64,000 nucleotides of DNA, taken from Cyclobacteriaceae bacterium (GTDB lineage: Bacteria; Bacteroidota; Bacteroidia; Cytophagales; Cyclobacteriaceae). The translations under genes and the position numbers were made by a program. Shown one piece after another: positions 20,474-29,883 of this stretch. The DNA lies in assembly GCA_020832305.1 (NCBI GenBank), contig JAFIEV010000050.1, positions 88,264-152,263 of the forward strand, given 5' to 3'. The stretch's first letter is position 1. The number at the start of each line of letters is the position of its first letter. The notes beneath the pieces are model-generated. The model did not search any database. It worked only from the letters and a program-made list of their open reading frames with translations, and was not told the DNA's origin.

Positions 20474-21424
20474 TTATTTGGGCAGGTGGATGCCTGTAAT
20501 CATACATCGGGCACTGCCACCTCCATATTTTTCTATAGTCGGTATTTTGCCAACTATGATTTGATTGTATTGCAGGATTTTATTCATTTGATCCGCGTTG
20601 AGGGATTCCATGGCACTTTTCGACATTACCAGATACTTTTCGTTGTTTGCATTTCTCAGCTGGATCATGTTTCCGGCAAAGGATGCCATCTGGTCAAAAC
20701 TGATGTTAATTACTTCCCGGTCAGTATTTTTAAGCCAGTCGGTGACCATTTCACCTTGTTTGCGGGGTATGGCCTCAAGGCAAATCATAGCATATTTATC
20801 TCCTAAAGTCATTAATACATTGGTATGGTAGATGTCCTTGCCCTGTTGGTCACGGGCATTAAACATAATGGGCTCATACCCGATACGCTCACAGAGATAA
20901 TAAAATATTTTTTCACTGGTCCGTGGTGAATGGCTGGCGTAGGCAATGTTGTTGATATGGTCAAAAATGATGCTGCCCGTACCTTCCAGGTATTTACCGT
21001 CTATCTCAAAATGACTGAAATCCAGCACCCTCGAAACCTTAAAACCATAGATAGTAGATAAACTTTCGATAATGTCACGACGACGCTCCTTTCTTCGGCT
21101 GGGCGCCATCATAGGGTATAAAATGACAGTACCGTCTTTGTGGAAAGATATCCAGTTATTGGGAAAAACAGCATCAGGTGTCGAAGCATTTTCAGATTCT
21201 TCAAAGACGATAACTTCGATGCCCTTGTCGCGGATGCGCTCCGTAAAGCCATCAAATTCTGCCCTGGCCAAAAGGCTTATGTCCTGTTCAAACCCAACAT
21301 TACCATTGACACTCTGCTGAAAAGCATTGGATGCGGAGGTTTCAGGATTGTAGCCAAATCCCTGGGGTCTGATCATGCATATGCTGGAGGGTGCCTGTAA
21401 TTGCCAGTTCATTGCTCTTTCCAT
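20474..21424 (-). CDS. ctlX: Citrulline utilisation hydrolase CtlX-like (amidinotransferase/deiminase fold)
   Basis: Seen: 316 residues of the guanidine-modifying (pentein) superfamily: TPDAVFPNNWISFH, YLEGTGSIIFDHINNIAYAS, YHTNVLMTLG, and the catalytic cysteine in GGGSARCMITG near the C-terminus. Known: members called CtlX were linked to citrulline catabolism in Francisella; orthologues in Bacteroidota are mostly uncharacterised. It follows hisIE by only 3 bases on the same strand, so it is likely cotranscribed with the histidine genes, although no known step in histidine synthesis needs it. The substrate is therefore open. The family call is firm and the citrulline role is inferred. Confidence 0.8.
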   Translation of the reverse strand: MERAMNWQLQAPSSICMIRPQGFGYNPETSASNAFQQSVNGNVGFEQDISLLARAEFDGFTERIRDKGIEVIVFEESENASTPDAVFPNNWISFHKDGTVILYPMMAPSRRKERRRDIIESLSTIYGFKVSRVLDFSHFEIDGKYLEGTGSIIFDHINNIAYASHSPRTSEKIFYYLCERIGYEPIMFNARDQQGKDIYHTNVLMTLGDKYAMICLEAIPRKQGEMVTDWLKNTDREVINISFDQMASFAGNMIQLRNANNEKYLVMSKSAMESLNADQMNKILQYNQIIVGKIPTIEKYGGGSARCMITGIHLPK

Positions 21425-21427
21425 TTT

Positions 21428-22033
21428 TTACTTGTGACGACTTATCAAAATATCAATAACTTCTTGCAAATCTGTATCTTTAGCCTCCAGTAATACGAGC
21501 AAATGAAAAAGCAGATCAGCCGCTTCATTCATAAATAATTCTTTGTTGTCATCTTTCGATTCAATCACAATTTCCACTGCCTCTTCTCCTACTTTCTGGG
21601 CTATTTTATTAATGCCTTTATCGAACAGTGTACGAGTATAGGAGCTTCCTGCCGGTGCATTTCGCCTTTGCCTTATTACCTCCTGTAAATAATGTAAAAA
21701 AGCAGCATTTTTTGAATTATTTTCGAAAAAACATGTGTCTGCACCCGTATGACATGCCGGACCAACCGGAGTAGCCTTGATGAGCAAGGTATCCTGATCA
21801 CAATCGACCAGAATTTCTTCAACCAGCAGAAAATTTCCCGAAGTTTCACCTTTGGTCCACAATCGCTGTTTTGTACGGCTGAAGAAAGTGACTTTTCCGC
21901 TTTCACGGGTCTTTTGACAGGCTTCTTCATTCATAAAACCCAGCATCAACACCATGCGGGTTTTAGCATCCTGTACTATGGCGGGTACCAGTCCGCCGAG
22001 CTTATCAAAATTGAGTTTTGTGTCTTGTTGCAT
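21428..22033 (-). CDS. hisIE: Phosphoribosyl-AMP cyclohydrolase / phosphoribosyl-ATP pyrophosphatase
   Basis: Catalyses steps 2 and 3 of histidine synthesis. Seen: 201 residues. The HisI half holds MLGFMNEEA, FFSRTKQRLWTKGETSGN and DCDQDTLLIKATPVGPACHTG with the metal-binding D/C/H residues. The HisE half has IAQKVGEEAVEIVIESK and NEAADLLFHLLVLL. Fusion of the two activities is usual in Bacteroidota. It follows hisF by 17 bases in the hisH-hisA-hisF-hisIE minus-strand operon. Confidence 0.96.
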   Translation of the reverse strand: MQQDTKLNFDKLGGLVPAIVQDAKTRMVLMLGFMNEEACQKTRESGKVTFFSRTKQRLWTKGETSGNFLLVEEILVDCDQDTLLIKATPVGPACHTGADTCFFENNSKNAAFLHYLQEVIRQRRNAPAGSSYTRTLFDKGINKIAQKVGEEAVEIVIESKDDNKELFMNEAADLLFHLLVLLEAKDTDLQEVIDILISRHK

Positions 22034-22050
22034 AATCTTGGATTTCGTTA

Positions 22051-22821
22051 TCAGGCAAAGGACTTTTCAAGCCGCATTACGATGCCCTGACCATGTAAAT
22101 ACTTTTTTAAATCGGGTATTTCAATTTCCCGAAAGTGAAAAATGCTGGCAGCCAGTGCCGCATCTGCTTTACCATGTGTAAATACATCTGTAAAATGTTC
22201 CATAGTGCCGGCACCTCCTGATGCAATGACCGGTATTTGTAAGCTTGCCGATATGCTGGCTGTGAGCTCACAGGCAAAACCAGCTTTGGTACCATCGTGG
22301 TCCATGGAAGTGAGCAGAATCTCCCCGGCGCCTCTTTCCTGAACTTCGAGCGCCCAGTTTTCGGTAATTATTTCTGTTGGTGTTCTGCCACCATGGGTAT
22401 GGACTATATTTTTTTCACCATCAAACCGGGTATCAATGGCTACAACAATACACTGGCTGCCAAACTCCAGAGCCAGGGTATTAACAAGGCCGGGATTTCG
22501 CACAGCAGATGAATTGATGGATATTTTATCAGCGCCGGCATTGAGCAAAGCACTTACATCTTCCACAGAGCTGATGCCCCCACCTACCGTAAAAGGTATA
22601 TTCACCTCCTTCGCTACCCTTCTCACCAGCTCAATTAAGGTTTTTCTCTTTTCTACCGTAGCCGTAATGTCGAGAAAGACAAGTTCATCGGCGCCTTTTT
22701 CAGCATACAAGCTCCCCAGTTCCACCGCATCACCGGCATCGCGAAGATTGATAAAATTTACACCCTTCACAGTGCGTCCTTCCATTACATCGAGGCAGGG
22801 AATAATTCTTTTGGTAAGCAT
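22051..22821 (-). CDS. hisF: Imidazole glycerol phosphate synthase, cyclase subunit
   Basis: HisF condenses the ammonia made by HisH with PRFAR, giving imidazole-glycerol phosphate and AICAR. Seen: 256 residues beginning [12 protein letters not shown] with Asp-11 of the active site, the phosphate-binding FTVGGGISS and [11 protein letters not shown] loops, and the catalytic-aspartate block [13 protein letters not shown] chose the ATG at 22821, two bases after the hisA stop. A TTG two codons upstream would overlap hisA and is unnecessary. It is in the same operon as its glutaminase partner hisH. Confidence 0.97.
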   Translation of the reverse strand: MLTKRIIPCLDVMEGRTVKGVNFINLRDAGDAVELGSLYAEKGADELVFLDITATVEKRKTLIELVRRVAKEVNIPFTVGGGISSVEDVSALLNAGADKISINSSAVRNPGLVNTLALEFGSQCIVVAIDTRFDGEKNIVHTHGGRTPTEIITENWALEVQERGAGEILLTSMDHDGTKAGFACELTASISASLQIPVIASGGAGTMEHFTDVFTHGKADAALAASIFHFREIEIPDLKKYLHGQGIVMRLEKSFA

Positions 22822-22823
22822 AA

Positions 22824-23558
22824 TCAATGGGGATTTAATTGCTCGTTTAATTTTTGCAAATCAGATAGGGTAATTCTTCCTTCATAGATGGCTTTACCCA
22901 AAATAGCTCCATATAAACCAAGTTCTGACAAGGTCACAAGGTCATCGATACCTGAAACCCCACCGCTGGCGATCAGGTACAGGCTTTCGTATCGCTCAGA
23001 AATTTCTTTGTACAAATCACCCGCTGGCCCCATGAGCATACCGTCTTTGCTAACATCGGTGGATATTACATATTTAATATTCTGCTCAATATAATTTTCG
23101 AGAAAATCAAACAGGTGCATGCCGCTGCTTTCCTGCCATCCGCTTACAGCTATTTTTTTATCAATCACATCGGCTCCCAGAATAATCTTTTCAGCGCCGT
23201 AATTCCTGAGCCATTCCGAAAAAAGCTCCGGTTTTTTAACCGCTATGCTTCCCCCGGTTACCTGACTGGCGCCATAATCAAAGACCATTTGAATATCGTC
23301 ATCAGATTGAACCCCACCTCCAAAATCTATAAAAAGTTTCGTGCGTGAGGCAATCTTATCAAGAATTTTATAATTGACCACATGCTTTTCCCGGGCACCG
23401 TCGAGGTCAACAAGGTGCAGGCGGCAAAGTCCGTGATCTTCAAAAGCCAAGGCTACCTCCAGCGGATCTTCATTATACGTTTTCACACTGCCGTAATCTC
23501 CTTTGGTGAGACGTACACATTTTCCATTGATAATATCTATTGCAGGTATAATAAGCAT
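22824..23558 (-). CDS. hisA: ProFAR isomerase (phosphoribosylformimino-AICAR-P isomerase)
   Basis: HisA performs an Amadori rearrangement of ProFAR to PRFAR in histidine synthesis. Seen: 244 residues, a TIM barrel with [20 protein letters not shown] (general base Asp-8), LHLVDLDGA, the FGGGVQS phosphate loop, [13 protein letters not shown] (second catalytic Asp) and [11 protein letters not shown]. It sits between hisH and hisF in the operon. Confidence 0.97.
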   Translation of the reverse strand: MLIIPAIDIINGKCVRLTKGDYGSVKTYNEDPLEVALAFEDHGLCRLHLVDLDGAREKHVVNYKILDKIASRTKLFIDFGGGVQSDDDIQMVFDYGASQVTGGSIAVKKPELFSEWLRNYGAEKIILGADVIDKKIAVSGWQESSGMHLFDFLENYIEQNIKYVISTDVSKDGMLMGPAGDLYKEISERYESLYLIASGGVSGIDDLVTLSELGLYGAILGKAIYEGRITLSDLQKLNEQLNPH

Positions 23559-23564
23559 AATGTT

Positions 23565-24149
23565 TCAGGATAAATTCAGGAAATTTTGAAGCAACTGCCT
23601 GCCGGTATTCCCGCTCTTTTCGGGGTGCCCCTGTATGGCATAAAAATTATTTTTATGGAGTCCGGCGCTGAAGGGGACGATATAATCGGAAGTAGCTATG
23701 GTCTGATCACAAACTTCTGCATAATAACTGTGCACAAAATACACATAACCATCCTCATCAATATGCTTTAACAAGGGTGAGTCTGTACATTGAATTTTAT
23801 TCCAACCCATATGCGGTACCTTATCGGTGGCCGGAAAACGTTTAACATCCGCATCAAAAATACCCATGCAAGGTGTTTGATTTTCCTCGGAATACCGGCA
23901 CATAAGCTGTAATCCAAGGCAAATACCAAGAAAAGGCTGTGTAAGTGCCGGCATTAGCAGGTCGAGTTTTCTCTGCTTCAGATAGTTCATTGCCGTACTT
24001 GCTTCACCTACACCCGGGAATATGACCCTGTCTGCCTTTCGTATCCGTTCTGGGTCATCACTCAGCACCGGCTCTATGCCCAGACGGTTCAAGGCATTGG
24101 AAACCGATACTACATTACCGGCATTGTATTTTATGATAACTACATCCAT
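23565..24149 (-). CDS. hisH: Imidazole glycerol phosphate synthase, glutamine amidotransferase subunit
   Basis: HisH hydrolyses glutamine and channels ammonia to HisF. Seen: 194 residues of class I glutaminase with the nucleophile elbow LGICLGLQLM (Cys), the VIFPGVG oxyanion block, and the catalytic His-Glu in AIQGHPEKSG. The chosen ATG at 24149 gives MDVVIIKYNAGNV, the normal family N-terminus; an ATG seven codons upstream adds an atypical extension. It is the first gene of this his operon. The remaining his genes (hisG, D, C, B) are not in the window. Confidence 0.96.
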   Translation of the reverse strand: MDVVIIKYNAGNVVSVSNALNRLGIEPVLSDDPERIRKADRVIFPGVGEASTAMNYLKQRKLDLLMPALTQPFLGICLGLQLMCRYSEENQTPCMGIFDADVKRFPATDKVPHMGWNKIQCTDSPLLKHIDEDGYVYFVHSYYAEVCDQTIATSDYIVPFSAGLHKNNFYAIQGHPEKSGNTGRQLLQNFLNLS

Positions 24150-24278
24150 TTTTTCAAAAACAAAGTGCAATTTTAGGGTTTGCCACCGATATAGCGAAAT
24201 ATAGTGGCTAAAATTGCCAATTTAAATCGTAAAACTTTTCAAAATGGAATTATCTTGCCGGCTTTTAACAAATCCGCA

Positions 24279-25457
24279 ATGAAAAAGCTCATTCTCAAAA
24301 AAGGTAAAGAAGTTTCGGTAAAAAGAAGACACCCCTGGATTTTCTCTGGTGCCATCGCCTCAAATCCCGATAATGCAATTGCCGGCGACTGGGTAGAGGT
24401 ATTGGATTCTCAAAATAATTTTTTGGGCTGTGGCCAATTCGAAGAAGGCTCTATTGCAATTAAATTGCTGGATTACAACAATATAAATCCTGACGTCGCT
24501 TATTGGCAACAAAAAATAGCATACGCCCTTGATCTTCGGCGAAATTTTGGATTGCCTTCAGCAGAGACCAATGCCTGGCGGCTAATCCATGGTGAAGGTG
24601 ATGGATTACCCGGACTTATTGTGGATGTTTATGGAAGTGTCGCAGTCATGCAGGCCCACAGCACAGGCATGCACCAAAGCCGGCATCTCATCGCCGAAGC
24701 TTTGATCGCACTTCTTGGAGATGCACTGAAACATATTTATTATAAAAGCGAAAATACCCTGCCCGGCAAATTGCGAAATACGGTACAGAATGAGTATCTC
24801 CTTGGTGGTGGTAATGGCACGCAAGACATTTTGGAGGGTGGGATTACCTATTCAGCAGATTGGGAGAAAGGGCAAAAAACCGGCTTTTTTACCGACCAGC
24901 GCAATAACCGAAGTTTACTCAGAAATTATGCAAAAGGAACAAAAGTACTGAATCTGTTTTCCTATACAGGCGGTTTCAGCATTGCCGCTCTGCATGGAGG
25001 CGCTGATGAAGTGATTTCGGTGGATGTATCAGAAAAAGCCCTGGAATTGGCCCGGCAGCTGATAGAAAAAAATGACGATTGGCAACATAAACACCTTGCT
25101 GTGAAGGAAGATGCTTTTGCCTTTTTGGAAAAGAGCACACAACAATATGACATTATAATACTCGACCCTCCCGCTTTTGCCAAACATCAAAGCGCCCGTC
25201 ATAATGCAGTCAAAGGGTATCAACGGCTCAATCAATTGGCTATGAAACAAGTAGTTAAAGGGGGCTTGCTCTTTACATTTTCCTGTTCCCAGGCGATCGA
25301 TCGAAAATTATTTTATGATACAATTGCTTCTGCGGCCATATTGGCCGGAAGACCCATGCGTGTCATTCATCATTTATCGCAAGCCGAAGACCATCCGGTG
25401 TCTATCTACCATCCGGAAGGGGAATATCTCAAAGGCCTGGTGTTGGAGATCGGTTAA
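24279..25457 (+). CDS. Class I SAM-dependent rRNA methyltransferase, RlmI-like
   Basis: Seen: about 392 residues when started at the ATG at 24279, which gives MKKLILKKGKEVSVKRRHPWIFSGAI, the normal start of the family. An N-terminal PUA domain is followed by an EEHUD-like segment and a Rossmann methyltransferase with NLFSYTGGFSIAALHGGADEV as motif I and the catalytic block DIIILDPPAFAK, then FTFSCSQ. Known: RlmI makes m5C1962 in 23S rRNA; paralogues of this architecture also occur. It is divergent from hisH and stands alone. The fold is certain and the exact target base is inferred. Confidence 0.88.
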   Translation: MKKLILKKGKEVSVKRRHPWIFSGAIASNPDNAIAGDWVEVLDSQNNFLGCGQFEEGSIAIKLLDYNNINPDVAYWQQKIAYALDLRRNFGLPSAETNAWRLIHGEGDGLPGLIVDVYGSVAVMQAHSTGMHQSRHLIAEALIALLGDALKHIYYKSENTLPGKLRNTVQNEYLLGGGNGTQDILEGGITYSADWEKGQKTGFFTDQRNNRSLLRNYAKGTKVLNLFSYTGGFSIAALHGGADEVISVDVSEKALELARQLIEKNDDWQHKHLAVKEDAFAFLEKSTQQYDIIILDPPAFAKHQSARHNAVKGYQRLNQLAMKQVVKGGLLFTFSCSQAIDRKLFYDTIASAAILAGRPMRVIHHLSQAEDHPVSIYHPEGEYLKGLVLEIG

Positions 25458-25593
25458 TTTTGAGAGGGATGAGGGATTAGGGAGCTTGGAGTTTTGAGTT
25501 TACTTTTTCACGATGTCGTTCAAAACCAGTCAGAAGCGCAAAACATAACAAAAGTCGCATCATGCCGGGTTCAGGCCACTATAACCACCAAAT

Positions 25594-26337
25594 CTAGCCT
25601 TTAATCAACCTGTAACGAAGATATAAATTCAAAGCCGGAATGCTTTTATCGAAAGTCCTTCCATAACCCGGAATGGAGTAAACATCGATGGGCGAACGAC
25701 GGTCATAAGAACGCATTATTCTAACCCGAAAATAAAAGCCCAGATAGGCGCCGGGTAATTTCCTCATAGCCGATTCAGAACCTATAATAACTTCATACCA
25801 ATCGGCCGTCATATTACGCGTGCCAAAACTGCCGGCAAAATTATTCCATAAATCGCTGCCCACCACAAAAACGCCTTCGTCTTCAAAATTGCTCACGGCA
25901 TAGCGCGCTCCAACATAATAATACGTGGTTGGGTTAAACTCCATCTTGTAATCAAGACCTATCCGATAATAGGTGCCTTCGGAACGATAGGACTGAAAAT
26001 TTTCAAAGGAATTATTCGGTGTTAATTTCCCATAGCCATATTCGCCGGCAAATACCAGTCGTCTGAATATTATCACATTCACACTACCGTCAATTTTGGT
26101 TTCAAAATCGAAAGGCAGGGTCAATAATTTCCCATAATCCAGCACAAGGTCAACAGCAAATAAGGGGAAACGATCATCCTCTGGCAAATCGGCAGGATCA
26201 ACCACTTCAGTGGCCGGAGTTTCCACCACGGTGGTAACTGTATCCATCTCCTGGGCACTGAGTCGCTGAAGCATAAACGCCGTCAGCAGGCCAAGCACCA
26301 GGGTCACTCTAAAAATATGATCGTATGGTGACTTCAT
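25594..26337 (-). CDS. DUF6048-like outer-membrane protein
   Basis: Seen: 247 residues with an N-terminal hydrophobic segment ending near a signal-peptidase site after MLQRLSAQ, then an acidic linker rich in Thr/Val/Pro. About 180 residues of alternating aromatic/polar strands follow (VFAGEYGYGKL, YRIGLDYKM, YYVGARYAVSNF, YLGFYFRVRI), ending in LYLRYRLIKG. This is the pattern of a small outer-membrane beta-barrel. I recognise it as the DUF6048 type usually found beside DUF6452. Its start overlaps the end of the upstream lipoprotein gene by 29 bases, so the pair is translationally linked. Function unknown. Confidence 0.7.
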   Translation of the reverse strand: MKSPYDHIFRVTLVLGLLTAFMLQRLSAQEMDTVTTVVETPATEVVDPADLPEDDRFPLFAVDLVLDYGKLLTLPFDFETKIDGSVNVIIFRRLVFAGEYGYGKLTPNNSFENFQSYRSEGTYYRIGLDYKMEFNPTTYYYVGARYAVSNFEDEGVFVVGSDLWNNFAGSFGTRNMTADWYEVIIGSESAMRKLPGAYLGFYFRVRIMRSYDRRSPIDVYSIPGYGRTFDKSIPALNLYLRYRLIKG

Positions 26338-26947
26338 TACTTATACAATTACTTCCCCGGCATCCCGTTACCGATATTGAATCAAAAGTATGTCTGGAGA
26401 CCAGGGCATCCTGAGCCAATAGATTTACCCTGAAAAAACCCGATGTAATATTTCTGCTGTATCGAACTGTCAAGGTATCTTGAATTTGCGACAATATGCT
26501 TTCAAATGTAAAATAAAAGGTTGATGAATCTGCCTCCATATTGAGGGGAATATTAAAAACATTGATCACGGTATCCTGAAAAAAAGGAACAAAACGACCA
26601 CCTTCCGCTTCAAAAGTACGCATAAAAACCCTACCCCCTCTCAAAGCCTGGCTTTCCGTCCTCAAGGTATCTCGTTTGGCAGTTAATGAGTCAATAACAC
26701 GCCCAAGTCCGGCAGTATCCAAGCCCTCTTCCAGCAGGGCCTCTCGAAAATTTCTTCTGTTCAGCAATAAGGTATCTGTTTGCTGGAGAGCTCTTTCAGA
26801 TTGTTGTAAAAAACTGACCGGCCTGAAATCCACGCGGATAAAAGGACCCGAAAATAAAATATCACAATCTTCACACTCCTCGCAGGAAGACAACAACAGT
26901 CCCAAAAACAATGGTATAAAAGTAAACCGAATCAGCGTTTTCAACAT
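26309..26947 (-). CDS. DUF6452-like lipoprotein
   Basis: Seen: 212 residues from the ATG at 26947 (an upstream TTG would add six residues). A signal-II peptide ends in LLLSSCEECEDCDILF, putting a lipidated cysteine in a small Cys/Glu/Asp-rich start. A coiled segment at about 60-100 (RALQQTDTLLLNRRNFREAL) precedes a beta-rich C-terminal half with Cys residues at SVTGCRGSNCISNE. I recognise the DUF6452 family, whose members pair with a DUF6048 membrane protein as here. Function is unknown; an envelope location is likely. Confidence 0.7.
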   Translation of the reverse strand: MLKTLIRFTFIPLFLGLLLSSCEECEDCDILFSGPFIRVDFRPVSFLQQSERALQQTDTLLLNRRNFREALLEEGLDTAGLGRVIDSLTAKRDTLRTESQALRGGRVFMRTFEAEGGRFVPFFQDTVINVFNIPLNMEADSSTFYFTFESILSQIQDTLTVRYSRNITSGFFRVNLLAQDALVSRHTFDSISVTGCRGSNCISNEVTIRSYF

Positions 26948-27284
26948 ACGATCGCAAATATACAACCCTTATTTGATTTCAAATACCCTTATCTGTAAGC
27001 TAATACAGCGGACCGTTTGAAAAAAATAATACGAAACTTAGGGGTGGGGGTTTTCAGTAACTACCCGGTTTTTATTGATTGACAACAGACACAAAAATTG
27101 GTAAAATCCTGATTAACCATGGTCAATGTCCCTGATCAGGCACTATATATTTGCCGTATTCCGATAATGACATAGCTTTCTTTTTCTATATTTATGATTC
27201 GGAAAGGCAAACCATGTATGCAAAAATCACATAATGGCATCTATGGCAATTTTTTAATCTTATTGTACCCAAAATAGTAAAAAT
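26948..27284. other. Divergent promoter region between DUF6452 and esterase genes
   Basis: This 337-base stretch separates two divergent genes and should hold both promoters. A -7 type box TATATTTG (fits TAnnTTTG) lies at 27146-27153 on the plus strand, but no TTTG lies at the proper distance. A palindrome CCTGATCAGG lies at 27131-27140 just upstream of the box and could be an operator. No gene is seen. Confidence 0.4.
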
Positions 27285-28178
27285 ATGAAAACCCTTTTTT
27301 CCATTTCATTTTTAGCGCTGATGCTCAGCACGGCTTTTGTTCAGATTTTACCTGCGCAACATCCCACAGGCAAAGTCATTGAAAGCCTTCAAATAAACAG
27401 CAAGCTCCTGAAACAAGATGTAAAATACAGCATTTATCTTCCGCCGGATTATGAGACTTCACAAAGATTGTACCCCGTCGTGTATCTGCTGCATGGTTAC
27501 ACAGATAATGAAACAGCCTGGATTCAGTTTGGCACAGTACAACACAGCGTTGACAAAGGTATTGCGGAAGGCTCAATTGCCCCCATGATCATTGTGATGC
27601 CCGATGCCGGAGTGACCTTTTATGTAAATGAAGCCTCTGGCAAGTTCGATTATGAAGATATGTTTTTCAAGGAATTTATACCCTCCATTGAAGGACAATA
27701 CCGCATTCGGGCGAAAAAGGAATTCCGTGGCATCTGTGGGCTTTCGATGGGAGGTTATGGCACCATGTTGTACGCATTGAAGCACCCCGATATGTTTGCA
27801 GCTGCTGCACCGCTTAGCGCTGCATTCTTTGATGAAGAACATATCAACAATATGACTGAAAATCAATACAATGCAATGATGAAAAAACTGTATGGTCAAG
27901 ACAAAGAAGGCGAAAGAATCAGCCGGCATTTTATGGAAAACAATGTCTTACACCTGGCCAGGACCTTGCCGGAAGAAAGCCTGAAAAGTGTCAGGTATTA
28001 CATTGACTGCGGCGATGAAGACTTTTTGTACAAAGGCAATGCCATGATGTGGACCACATTAATGGACAGAAAAATCCCGCATGAATTCAGGGTGAGAAAC
28101 GGCGCCCATACCTGGTCTTACTGGAGAGATGGTGTAGTAGATGCCTTGCAATTTATTGGTCAGTCATTCCACCGCTAA
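27285..28178 (+). CDS. Secreted esterase, alpha/beta hydrolase (esterase D/feruloyl-esterase type)
   Basis: Seen: 297 residues with a Sec signal peptide (cleavage near LPAQ). The core has YPVVYLLHGYTDNETAW as oxyanion block, the nucleophile elbow GLSMGGYGT (Ser), an acid in IDCGDEDFLYKGN and a catalytic histidine in RNGAHTWSYWRD. Known: PF00756 enzymes include feruloyl and acetyl-xylan esterases, S-formylglutathione hydrolase and antigen-85 acyltransferases. The exported form with a GH-type neighbourhood suggests plant-polymer or siderophore ester cleavage; the substrate is not determined. A separate promoter is likely, since a 16-base palindrome follows directly. Confidence 0.85.
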   Translation: MKTLFSISFLALMLSTAFVQILPAQHPTGKVIESLQINSKLLKQDVKYSIYLPPDYETSQRLYPVVYLLHGYTDNETAWIQFGTVQHSVDKGIAEGSIAPMIIVMPDAGVTFYVNEASGKFDYEDMFFKEFIPSIEGQYRIRAKKEFRGICGLSMGGYGTMLYALKHPDMFAAAAPLSAAFFDEEHINNMTENQYNAMMKKLYGQDKEGERISRHFMENNVLHLARTLPEESLKSVRYYIDCGDEDFLYKGNAMMWTTLMDRKIPHEFRVRNGAHTWSYWRDGVVDALQFIGQSFHR

Positions 28179-28194
28179 TACAAAAATTTTTGTA
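28179..28194. repeat. 16-base perfect palindrome after the esterase gene
   Basis: TACAAAAATTTTTGTA begins on the base after the esterase stop codon. As RNA it would fold into an AT-only stem without a following T-run of note, so it is at best a weak terminator. It could also be a regulator site for the phosphoesterase gene 96 bases on. Confidence 0.45.
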
Positions 28195-28289
28195 GCCTTT
28201 CCTCGTAAATAAAAAGTATGATAATAGTATGGTAATAACGAATTTACATTACTATGCTTATTTTGGATGTATAACATAATCGAATACAA

Positions 28290-29873
28290 ATGAAAAGAAA
28301 TTTTTCCATTCTCCTTGTTGCCTTTTTACTGTGCCATTCCTTTGAGCTTTGGGCGCAATCTACTGTTAAAGGTCTGGTGTTTGAAGACCGGAATGCCAAT
28401 GGCAAAAAAGAACGATCAGAAAAGGGTATCCCCAATGTAGCAGTATCCAACGGCAGGGAAGTTACCCTAACAGATATAAGGGGAAATTACGAACTTCCGG
28501 TAGGCAAAGACAACATTATTTTTGTCATTAAACCAGCCCACTTTAAACCGCATATAAACGAGTACAATCTCCCGCAATATTTTTATATACATAAACCTGA
28601 AGGTTCTCCCGAGTTTAAATATAAGGGAGTAGAACCGACAGGGCCCTTGCCCAAATCGGTAGACTTTGCCTTGATACCAAGCCAGGAAGATGAAAATTTT
28701 AAAGCCTTGATTTTTGGCGATACACAACCCTATAACCTTCAGGAAGTGGAATACATGGCAAAAGGATTGGTTGCCGAACTTGAAGGCATAAAGGATATCC
28801 CCTTTGGCATAACCCTGGGAGATTTGGTGGGCGATAATCTCGATCTTTTCAGCCCATATAAGCAAACCATAGCCCGCATAGGCATACCCTGGTTTAATGT
28901 GATGGGCAATCACGATATGAATTATGATGCTCCTTATGATTCGCTCAGCGATGAAAGCTTTGAATCCCATTTCGGACCTGCCAATTATGCCTTTAATTAT
29001 GGAAAGGCACATTTTATTATTTTGGACGACATTTTATACCCCGACCCCAGGAATGGCAGGGGATATTGGGGTGGATTCAGAAAAGACCAGCTGGATTTCG
29101 TGGAAAACAATTTGAAATATGTGCCAAAGGATAAACTGATTGTACTGGCCTTTCACATTCCAATCACAGACCCATCAGGCCAATCTTTCAGGGACTCCGA
29201 CCGCAGAAAACTATTTGATCTTTTGAAGGAATACCCAAATACAGTGTCGATGTCGGCACATACGCATCTGCAAAGACAAGACTTTTTTACCGCTGAAGAT
29301 GGCTGGCATCAGGAAAAACCCCACCATCATTATAACGCGGGTACCAGCAATGGCGACTGGTATTCTGGCAGGATGAACGAACAAGGGGTTCCTAGATCAA
29401 CCATGCGCGATGGCACACCCAGGGGATATGCGTTTTTGAATATCAATGGCAATCAATACGATATTGATTACCGGGTATCTTTTGCTGATCCTACCTACCA
29501 AATTGAAATTTTTGCTCCTAAAGTAGTTGCTCAAAACCAGCGAACTTCGGCCCGTATTTTTGCGAACTTTTTTATGGGTTCAGAAAATGATGAAGTTCTC
29601 TATCGCATAGGCAGTGGCGAATGGAGAAAAATGAGCCGGGTTGAAGATTATGATCCGTCGTATGTACATGAGCACTTTATCTGGGATACGACCGAAGAAG
29701 TTTTTGAGGGGAGAAGGCCCTCACTGGCACGTACCTGTACCCATCTATGGTCGGCGCCGGTACCGGTGAATCTTGAAACTGGTGAACATGTAATTGAGAT
29801 TAAAGCCACCGATATGTTTGGTAAAGTACACAACGCTACCAAAACCTATCGGATCGCTGCACCTACCTGGTAA
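28290..29873 (+). CDS. Secreted calcineurin-like metallophosphoesterase
   Basis: Seen: 527 residues with a signal peptide (ending near LWAQ) and an N-terminal SdrD/MetallophosN-like beta domain (VKGLVFEDRNANGKKERSEK). The phosphoesterase domain at about 140-380 has ligand blocks FGDTQPY, TLGDLVGDN, VMGNHDMNYD, AFHIPI and MSAHTHLQR, and a C-terminal beta domain follows. This three-part layout is the MetallophosN/Metallophos/MetallophosC type of Bacteroidota. Known: such enzymes hydrolyse phosphomono- or diesters with two metal ions; the substrate here is unknown. Export suggests phosphate scavenging. The gene is followed by a long inverted repeat. Confidence 0.88.
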   Translation: MKRNFSILLVAFLLCHSFELWAQSTVKGLVFEDRNANGKKERSEKGIPNVAVSNGREVTLTDIRGNYELPVGKDNIIFVIKPAHFKPHINEYNLPQYFYIHKPEGSPEFKYKGVEPTGPLPKSVDFALIPSQEDENFKALIFGDTQPYNLQEVEYMAKGLVAELEGIKDIPFGITLGDLVGDNLDLFSPYKQTIARIGIPWFNVMGNHDMNYDAPYDSLSDESFESHFGPANYAFNYGKAHFIILDDILYPDPRNGRGYWGGFRKDQLDFVENNLKYVPKDKLIVLAFHIPITDPSGQSFRDSDRRKLFDLLKEYPNTVSMSAHTHLQRQDFFTAEDGWHQEKPHHHYNAGTSNGDWYSGRMNEQGVPRSTMRDGTPRGYAFLNINGNQYDIDYRVSFADPTYQIEIFAPKVVAQNQRTSARIFANFFMGSENDEVLYRIGSGEWRKMSRVEDYDPSYVHEHFIWDTTEEVFEGRRPSLARTCTHLWSAPVPVNLETGEHVIEIKATDMFGKVHNATKTYRIAAPTW

Positions 29874-29883
29874 TTTTATTTTC

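Noticed and set aside
22822..22827. TTG start for hisF two codons upstream
   Set aside because: It would overlap hisA, and the ATG at 22821 gives the normal [11 protein letters not shown] start.
28467..29012. 181-residue minus-strand frame inside the phosphoesterase gene
   Set aside because: It is an antisense shadow of conserved metallophosphoesterase motifs.
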